From an uncultured Sutterella sp. (GTDB lineage: Bacteria > Pseudomonadota > Gammaproteobacteria > Burkholderiales > Burkholderiaceae_F): a DNA stretch of 10,171 nt. Below the pieces are notes generated by a model. That model was given only the letters and a program-made list of their open reading frames with translations, was not told where the DNA came from and did no database searches. Where the stretch lies: NCBI GenBank assembly GCA_905192805.1, contig CAJJMF010000086.1, positions 1 through 10,171 of the forward strand. Direction: 5' to 3'. A program made the position numbers and the translations under genes. Of this stretch, positions 6,020 through 10,171 are shown one piece after another. Every line of letters starts with the position of its first letter. Position 1 is the stretch's first letter.

Positions 6020-9000
6020 ATGGCTCAAAAGAAGACATCGACGAAAAAAACGCAGACCGTAGAAGCGGTGGCAGATACGGCAGAACAGATAACTGCGTCC
6101 ACGACCAAAAAAGCGTCGAAAGTAACGGAAGCAACCCTAAAGACCTCTGGGTTGACGTTGTCCGTTGAGACCGAATCGACACAAAAGCCCGTGAGCAAAT
6201 CGAAGCGTAAAGCACGTTCGATCGAGGTGACGACTGCTGAGCTTGAACCGACCCCTATGACAACGAAGCGTACGAAGACCAAAGCGAATCCGCCTGTGAC
6301 TGAACAAGCACCCTCTGAGACTGAACCGAAAACTTCCCGACGCCGTAAGATTGCTGTGTCTAAATTGACCCTTCAGGAGGTCTCCAAGGCAGAAGAGGTC
6401 GCCGAAACCCCCGCAAGCGAACCCGTGAGTAAACCCAAGCGTGTGAGCAAACGGGCGAAAGCGAAAGTAGAGACGCCCGACGCGCCGAACACCGACGCGA
6501 CCCATGAAACGGCGGGCGTTGAGGCGAGCTTAAAGAAGCCACGTCAGCGTCGCTCAACGAAGACGGAGACGGCGCCCGTTGCGACGCAAGTGAGTACCGA
6601 GGCGACGACGGTTGCTGAGGCACCGGCTAAGGCGCGTCGTAAAAAGACGAAAGTGGCTGAGGTAGAGGACGTGCGTCCTGTGGAAACCGACACGGTCGAC
6701 GAAGCAAGCACCAAACCGGCTAAAAAACGCACGAGCACGAAAGCGAAGAAAGTGACGGTACAAACGCCTGAATTGCCCCTCGAGGACAGTGCCAAAGCCG
6801 AAGAGGTAGCGGCACCCGCTAAAAAAGCCAGAACCAAGAAGGCCAAGGCTGAGGCGGCTTCGGAGCAACCGGAGCTCCTTCATCGCGACGAAGAGACCGT
6901 CGCAGCGACGAGCGTGGAAGAAACGGCGGAAGTTAAGGCTGAAAAGTCCAAAAAAGCCAAGGCGAGTAAGCCTAAAGCCAGTAAGTCAACCAAAGCCAAG
7001 GGTAAAGCCAAAGCCAAAGCGAAAACGGATAGTGACGCCGAGGAAGACGATGACTTAGCTGAGTTTGATAGTGACGATTCGAGCGATGACGATATTTTTT
7101 CCGATCTCGATGATGGAGATGGGGAAGAGTATGAGGATATTCCCGATATTGACGATATCGATGAAGAGGAACTCGGGGATAACGACGACGCTGAGACATC
7201 GACGGAATCTACGCACAGTAAGCGTAAAACCAAACAGCAACGCGAATTAGCGGTTCGAGAAGCCATGCTCAAAGGCTATGGCTCGGAAGAAGAAACCACT
7301 GAAGATCGTCGCTCGAAGTTAATGACGTTAATTCGTATGGGTAAGGAACGCGGGTACGTGACTTACGGCGAAATTAACGATAATTTGCCCACGAGCTTGG
7401 TTGATGATGACGCGATTGAGTCCATTGTCCAAATTTTGGGCAATATGAGTATTCCGGTCTTTGAAACGGCACCTGACGATGACACGTTGGCTTTAATGGG
7501 CTCCGATACGGTGGCGAGCGAAGACGACGTCGATGAAGAAGCCGAAGTGGCCTTCTCGACGGTTGACAGTGAATTCGGGCGGACCACCGATCCGGTACGT
7601 ATTTATATGCGTGAAATGGGGTCGGTGGAACTCTTGAAGCGTGAAGACGAAATTGAAATCAGTAAGCGTATCGAAGATGGCTTGAAGCATATGGTGCTCG
7701 CTATCTCGCGTTGCCCAGTGACGATTGCGGCGATTGTGGAGTCGAGTCACGATATCCAGAAGGGCGTTCTTCCCATCGATGAAGTGGTCGACGGGCTTGT
7801 CACGACGGACGATTTAGGTAACGTGATCGGTCACAATGAAGATGAAACCGATATGGGCGCTTCGGCCATGACCTCGGGTCAGCTCGAAACGCTCCGTGAT
7901 AAGAGCGTGGAAATTTTCCAGCGTGTGGAAGCGTTACTCAATGAACTGAAAACCCGTGCGGAAAAAGAAGGCTACGATGCACCGGGGTTGGTCGATATCA
8001 AGGACCACATCCAGCAAGAATTGATGGGGGTACGCTTTACGGCCAAAACCGCCGATCGGTTATGCGAAGTGTTGCGTACGACCGTCGAGGACGTGCGCGC
8101 TCGTCAAAAACGAATGTATGACGAGTTGGTGCGACGCATCGGGATCGATCGTAAGTGGTTTATTGAACACTTTGAAGACAACGCAGCCAGTAGTGCTTGG
8201 CTCGATGAGGCGATCAAGACGTTCCCCCGTTTGGCTGAACAAATTAACTTTGTGCGCCCGACCTTAGAAGAGGACATTCGTCAAGTGGCGCAAATTGAGC
8301 GCAACTGTACGGTCAAAGTGAAAGAGCTCTTCGAAATCTACCGTCAGATGACGGCAGGGGAAGCGCAAGCACGTAACGCCAAGCGTGAAATGACAGAAGC
8401 GAACTTGCGTCTGGTGATTTCGATCGCGAAGAAGTACACCAACCGTGGTTTACAGTTCTTGGATTTGATCCAAGAAGGTAATGTCGGTTTGATGAAGGCT
8501 GTCGACAAGTTTGAGTACCGCCGTGGCTACAAGTTCTCTACGTATGCTACCTGGTGGATTCGTCAGGCCATTACGCGCTCGATTGCGGACCAGGCTCGCA
8601 CGATTCGTATTCCGGTGCACATGATCGAAACGATCAACCGCATGAATCGCATTACGCGTCAGATTCTGCAAGAAACGGGGATTGAACCGGATTCGCGCAA
8701 ATTGGCCGAGTTAATGGAAATGCCTGAGGATAAGATCCTCAAGATTATGAAGATCGCCAAAGAGCCGATTTCCATGGAAACGCCGATTGGGGACGATGAT
8801 GACTCGCACTTAGGCGACTTTTTGGAAGACACTCAGACGGAATTGCCGTCCGAAGCGATCCACAGCTCGAGTCTGCAAGAAACCGTGCGTCAGGTGTTGG
8901 ACAGCTTGTCACCGAGGGAAGCAAAGGTACTGCGTATGCGCTTTGGTATTGAAATGCAATCAGACCATACGCTCGAAGAGGTGGGTAAGCAGTTTGATGT

Positions 9001-9109
9001 TACGCGCGAACGTATTCGTCAAATCGAAACGAAGGCGTTACGTAAATTGCGTCATCCCTCGCGTGCCGATAAGTTAAAGAGTTTTATTGTTCCTGACAAT
9101 AAAGACTAA
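6020..9109 (+). CDS. rpoD: Primary sigma factor RpoD (sigma-70), very large
   Basis: RpoD is the housekeeping sigma subunit of RNA polymerase. The product is 1029 residues, against 613 in E. coli. Residues 1 to about 335 are Lys/Ala/Glu/Thr-rich repeats of basic clusters, resembling histone H1 tails. Residues 337-390 are almost all Asp/Glu/Ser. Region 1.1 lies at about 430-490, with ERGYVTYGEIND and SIPVFETAPDDD. Region 1.2 starts at about 524 with DPVRIYMREMGSVELL. The non-conserved insert spans about 556-785. Region 2 starts near N786 (LRLVISIAKKYTNRG, YKFSTYATWWIRQAI), region 3 follows, and region 4.2 is at about 983-1015 with TLEEVGKQFDVTRERIRQIE. Start ATG 6020 has GAGGG at 6010-6014; the in-frame TTG 6008 would cover that ribosome site. 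Basic N-terminal extensions are known in Burkholderiales RpoD, but this one is exceptionally long. Identity is certain. Confidence 0.98.
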   Translation: MAQKKTSTKKTQTVEAVADTAEQITASTTKKASKVTEATLKTSGLTLSVETESTQKPVSKSKRKARSIEVTTAELEPTPMTTKRTKTKANPPVTEQAPSETEPKTSRRRKIAVSKLTLQEVSKAEEVAETPASEPVSKPKRVSKRAKAKVETPDAPNTDATHETAGVEASLKKPRQRRSTKTETAPVATQVSTEATTVAEAPAKARRKKTKVAEVEDVRPVETDTVDEASTKPAKKRTSTKAKKVTVQTPELPLEDSAKAEEVAAPAKKARTKKAKAEAASEQPELLHRDEETVAATSVEETAEVKAEKSKKAKASKPKASKSTKAKGKAKAKAKTDSDAEEDDDLAEFDSDDSSDDDIFSDLDDGDGEEYEDIPDIDDIDEEELGDNDDAETSTESTHSKRKTKQQRELAVREAMLKGYGSEEETTEDRRSKLMTLIRMGKERGYVTYGEINDNLPTSLVDDDAIESIVQILGNMSIPVFETAPDDDTLALMGSDTVASEDDVDEEAEVAFSTVDSEFGRTTDPVRIYMREMGSVELLKREDEIEISKRIEDGLKHMVLAISRCPVTIAAIVESSHDIQKGVLPIDEVVDGLVTTDDLGNVIGHNEDETDMGASAMTSGQLETLRDKSVEIFQRVEALLNELKTRAEKEGYDAPGLVDIKDHIQQELMGVRFTAKTADRLCEVLRTTVEDVRARQKRMYDELVRRIGIDRKWFIEHFEDNAASSAWLDEAIKTFPRLAEQINFVRPTLEEDIRQVAQIERNCTVKVKELFEIYRQMTAGEAQARNAKREMTEANLRLVISIAKKYTNRGLQFLDLIQEGNVGLMKAVDKFEYRRGYKFSTYATWWIRQAITRSIADQARTIRIPVHMIETINRMNRITRQILQETGIEPDSRKLAELMEMPEDKILKIMKIAKEPISMETPIGDDDDSHLGDFLEDTQTELPSEAIHSSSLQETVRQVLDSLSPREAKVLRMRFGIEMQSDHTLEEVGKQFDVTRERIRQIETKALRKLRHPSRADKLKSFIVPDNKD

Positions 9110-9133
9110 CTCGGGTACACAGGATTTTCTACG

Positions 9134-9168
9134 CTTTCCCTCAAAGAGCTTCGTTCTTTGAGGGAAAG
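9134..9168 (+). terminator. Hairpin after rpoD, probable terminator
   Basis: A perfect 14-bp stem pairs 9134-9147 (CTTTCCCTCAAAGA) with 9155-9168 (TCTTTGAGGGAAAG) around a seven-base loop, 24 bases after the rpoD stop. The T-tract is poor (TGCTTT follows). It may terminate inefficiently or mainly protect the 3' end of the rpoD message. Confidence 0.75.
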
Positions 9169-9235
9169 TGCTTTGGGGGATCCCGCTCGTGGTTTGGCTA
9201 CCATGGGCTAGGCTCATCAAAACCGCCCGAGAGGC

Positions 9236-9262
9236 TTGCACTTTTCTCGGGGTTATGATAAT
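9236..9262 (+). promoter_or_regulatory. Possible promoter downstream of rpoD
   Basis: TTGCAC at 9236-9241 and GATAAT at 9257-9262 (five of six bases of the -10 consensus) are 15 bases apart, slightly short of optimal. Transcription would begin near 9269. A small hairpin with a T-rich tail lies only about 15 bases further on, so the product would be either a very short RNA or a longer RNA reaching the strong terminator at 9621-9666. Confidence 0.35.
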
Positions 9263-9283
9263 TTGAATGCCCTTTCTCAATGT

Positions 9284-9309
9284 GGGCGAGTAGCCCCTTT
9301 TTCTTTTTT
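9284..9309 (+). terminator. Short terminator-like hairpin
   Basis: GGGC (9284-9287) pairs with GCCC (9293-9296) around GAGTA, followed by CTTTTTCTTTTTT at 9297-9309. The stem is only four base pairs. An upstream GCCC at 9269-9272 can pair with the same GGGC and would compete with the terminator fold. Confidence 0.4.
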
Positions 9310-9492
9310 AGCGTCGTACTCGAGTAGGGGAGTCAATCAGCAGTTTGCTGGACCTCCAAGGGCGTCATTTCGCCAAGCAAACGCGAAAGAGAAAAATGAG
9401 AAAAGATCGACGTGTTGGAGTTAGCGCGTACACGTATTAGGTAGCAAATGTCTAAACGCATACGCAAAGTAAACTTTATGACGAGATCATCA

Positions 9493-9666
9493 CGCACGGG
9501 CACCTCCTAAGATGCCAGACTCCAAGGAGTCCTCTTCAAAGAGTAAGAGTCATAGGGCCACGAAGAAGCGCCCACAAGGAGGTTGGAACGTCGTGCGAAA
9601 CGAATGCTTAAGGATTAACGTCGCCCGCCACGGGCCTATCGAGGAAGGTGGTGCGCGATTTTTTTT
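9493..9666 (+). ncRNA. Candidate structured RNA ending at an intrinsic terminator
   Basis: No known family is recognised. A multibranch fold can be drawn on the + strand. An outer stem pairs CGCACG (9493-9498) with CGTGCG (9592-9597), and a second stem pairs ACCTCCT (9502-9508) with AGGAGGT (9577-9583). Inside are three small hairpins: GACTC-CAAG-GAGTC (9518-9531), CTCT/AGAG (9532-9543) and GGGC/GCCC (9555-9573). The strong terminator at 9621-9666 would form the 3' end. The 5' end is unknown and could be as far up as about 9269. The same stretch also contains a 59-codon + frame and, on the other strand, a 54-codon frame with a good ribosome site, so a coding explanation is possible. Confidence 0.3.
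9621..9666 (+). terminator. Strong intrinsic terminator in the rpoD downstream region
   Basis: TCGCCCGCCAC at 9621-9631 pairs with GTGGTGCGCGA at 9648-9658 in ten of eleven positions (one C/C mismatch, one G/T wobble), and eight T residues follow at 9659-9666. It has GC-rich pairing and an ideal T-tract for + strand transcription. It is more than 500 bases beyond rpoD, so it probably ends a separate transcript starting between 9262 and 9600. Confidence 0.75.
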
Positions 9667-9687
9667 GAGTCATATGCGTACGCGACT

Positions 9688-9714
9688 CTGACACGTTATC
9701 GGTAACAGAATAAT
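9688..9714 (+). promoter_or_regulatory. Probable promoter of the region 1.1-like gene
   Basis: CTGACA at 9688-9693 matches the -35 consensus at five of six bases. The -10 is AATAAT at 9709-9714 (five of six, 15-base spacer) or TAATAA at 9711-9716 (17-base spacer). Transcription would begin near 9721. An inverted repeat, GAGTC (9667-9671) and GACTC (9684-9688), abuts the -35 and could be an operator or simply a hairpin of the preceding transcript's end. Confidence 0.45.
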
Positions 9715-9726
9715 AAGAAACATCGT

Positions 9727-9767
9727 CTCTGAGGTGTCAATGGATGCCTCGGAGATTGTGTTTTTTT
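9727..9767 (+). terminator. Leader terminator, possible attenuator
   Basis: CTCTGAGG at 9727-9734 pairs with CCTCGGAG at 9747-9754 (eight pairs, one wobble) around a 12-base loop, followed by ATTGTG and seven T residues at 9761-9767. It lies between the probable start of transcription (about 9721) and the ATG at 9784. It therefore would end transcription inside the leader unless prevented, as in attenuation. If the promoter lies elsewhere it is just another terminator of the upstream transcript. Confidence 0.6.
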
Positions 9768-9783
9768 AGTGGAAACAAACGGT

Positions 9784-10171
9784 ATGAAAACGAACGATGA
9801 AGACGATTTCGACGACGATCTGACGGCCGAAGAAGAGGGTCACGAAGAATCGTTCGATGAGATCGACGAATGGGAGGAAGGCCACGACGCAGAGGAACAC
9901 GATGTCCACTCTGTGAGTACACAACGTGATGTGTCTGCCAATGGCTATGGGTCATTGGTTCGTTTGGGGCGTTCGCGTGGCTGGGTGACGGTCGAAGAAA
10001 TTAACGACCACTTGCCCGAAAGTGCGGTGCGAACTGCCGAAAACATCCAAGAGATTACCGAAATGCTCGGTCGTCTCTCGATCCGCGTCTTTGAATCGGC
10101 ACCGGATGAAGAAGACCAATTTTTAATTTTTAATTTAAAAAAGCAGTCGGTCTGTAAGCCGGGTTCTGTTC
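9784..10171 (+). CDS. Stand-alone sigma-70 region 1.1-like protein (open at window end)
   Basis: From ATG 9784 the frame stays open for 129 codons to the window edge. Residues 1 to about 53 are strongly acidic (Asp/Glu runs, FDDDL, EEEGHEESFDEIDEWEEG). Residues about 58-115 match RpoD region 1.1: RGWVTVEEINDHLPESAV and LSIRVFESAPDEED align with RGYVTYGEINDNLPTSLV and MSIPVFETAPDDD, with 27 identities over about 53 positions and one gap. The order acidic block then region 1.1 is the same as in RpoD, which suggests a partial duplication of rpoD. No region 1.2, 2, 3 or 4 is present. The ribosome site is weak (GTGGA about ten bases upstream). The last visible codons read antisense into rnpB and no stop lies in the window. 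The role is unknown; family knowledge allows binding to RNA polymerase or sigma as inference only. Confidence 0.8.
   Translation, partial: MKTNDEDDFDDDLTAEEEGHEESFDEIDEWEEGHDAEEHDVHSVSTQRDVSANGYGSLVRLGRSRGWVTVEEINDHLPESAVRTAENIQEITEMLGRLSIRVFESAPDEEDQFLIFNLKKQSVCKPGSV
10143..10171 (-). ncRNA. rnpB: RNase P RNA, 3' end (partial)
   Basis: The reverse strand at 10155-10169 reads ACAGAACCCGGCTTA, the strongly conserved 3' segment of bacterial type A RNase P RNA (E. coli has the same string). It continues CAGACCGACTGC and then six T residues (10142-10137), which looks like the end of the transcript. RNase P RNA is the catalytic RNA that trims the 5' leader of tRNA precursors. Only the last 29 or so bases are in the window; the rest lies to the right. 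It converges with the region 1.1-like gene, whose reading frame overlaps this end. Confidence 0.85.

Larger units (their letters stand above)
9110..9783. other. Gene-poor 670-base region rich in hairpins
   Basis: Between rpoD and the next gene there is no long reading frame, but there are four terminator-like hairpins (ending near 9168, 9309, 9666 and 9767). Two promoter-like sequences and several further small hairpins are present (CAGCA/TGCTG at 9338-9350, GGCG/CGCC at 9361-9374, and those of the candidate RNA). No tRNA, tmRNA, 6S or SRP RNA signature was found. Reading frames of 54 to 62 codons exist on both strands but none resembles a known protein. Confidence 0.6.

Noticed and set aside
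6880..7272. Minus-strand frames rich in Ser, Leu and Ala across the rpoD 5' half
   Set aside because: They are complements of the low-complexity Lys/Ala and Asp/Glu coding repeats of rpoD.
9236..9424. 62-codon + frame starting at a TTG
   Set aside because: It begins in the -35 box of a promoter-like sequence, crosses a terminator-like hairpin and resembles no family.
9448..9510. 20-codon basic peptide frame (MSKRIRKVNF...)
   Set aside because: No convincing ribosome site and too short to judge.
9262..9666. tmRNA, 6S RNA or SRP RNA in the rpoD downstream region
   Set aside because: No tag-peptide frame, no tRNA-like ends, no 6S rod with central bubble and no SRP GGAAGCAGCC-type motif on either strand.
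9512..9691. 59-codon + frame starting ATGCCAGAC
   Set aside because: It has no ribosome site (the upstream bases CCTCCT are anti-Shine-Dalgarno) and runs through a strong intrinsic terminator, so chance is more likely; comparison with relatives could revive it.
1..10171. CRISPR array, insertion sequence or phage genes
   Set aside because: No spaced direct repeats, transposase motifs or terminal repeats were seen.

Overview
The window comes from a betaproteobacterium, most likely Burkholderiales. The RpoD regions 2 to 4 and the start of DnaG have the wording typical of that order. GC content is moderate, which would suit a gut lineage such as Sutterellaceae, but that family call is inference. 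All complete genes lie on the + strand. The window is built around the dnaG-rpoD pair of the classical macromolecular-synthesis locus (rpsU-dnaG-rpoD).

Layout: 1-76 holds the terminator of an upstream gene whose coding end is not recognisable. At 134-2692 are the dnaG promoter and dnaG, a primase with an unusually long disordered tail. At 2693-2926 is a structured leader that could be a riboswitch. At 2927-5479 is a three-gene ABC importer: an NMT1/TauA-like binding protein, an ATPase and a permease. It sits between dnaG and rpoD, which are usually adjacent or nearly so. At 5480-6019 is a long leader/intergenic region with a plausible rpoD promoter. At 6020-9109 is rpoD, a very large primary sigma factor of 1029 residues with a histone-H1-like basic N-terminus and an acidic block before region 1.1. 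At 9110-9783 is a gene-poor stretch with four terminator-like hairpins and a possible structured RNA. At 9784 a second gene begins and stays open to the window end. The reverse strand at the right edge carries the 3' end of the RNase P RNA gene (rnpB).

The most striking element is the gene at 9784. It encodes a short acidic leader followed by a free-standing copy of sigma-70 region 1.1, about half identical to the region 1.1 of the RpoD encoded just upstream (27 identities over about 53 positions, counted by eye). No other sigma region is visible in the part present here. Region 1.1 is the part of primary sigma factors that keeps free sigma off DNA and occupies the RNA polymerase main channel before promoter binding. 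A separate copy next to rpoD could therefore act on RNA polymerase or sigma. The gene has its own plausible promoter and a terminator-like hairpin in the leader, so it may be controlled by attenuation. Its reading frame continues antisense into the 3' end of rnpB.

The ABC importer belongs by sequence to the NitT/TauT (NMT1-like) class. Its substrate cannot be read from the proteins. Its leader contains a compact hairpin with an internal loop directly upstream of an NMT1-type gene, a setting that recalls the NMT1-motif (xanthine-I) riboswitch. I could not check the consensus and treat this as a hypothesis.
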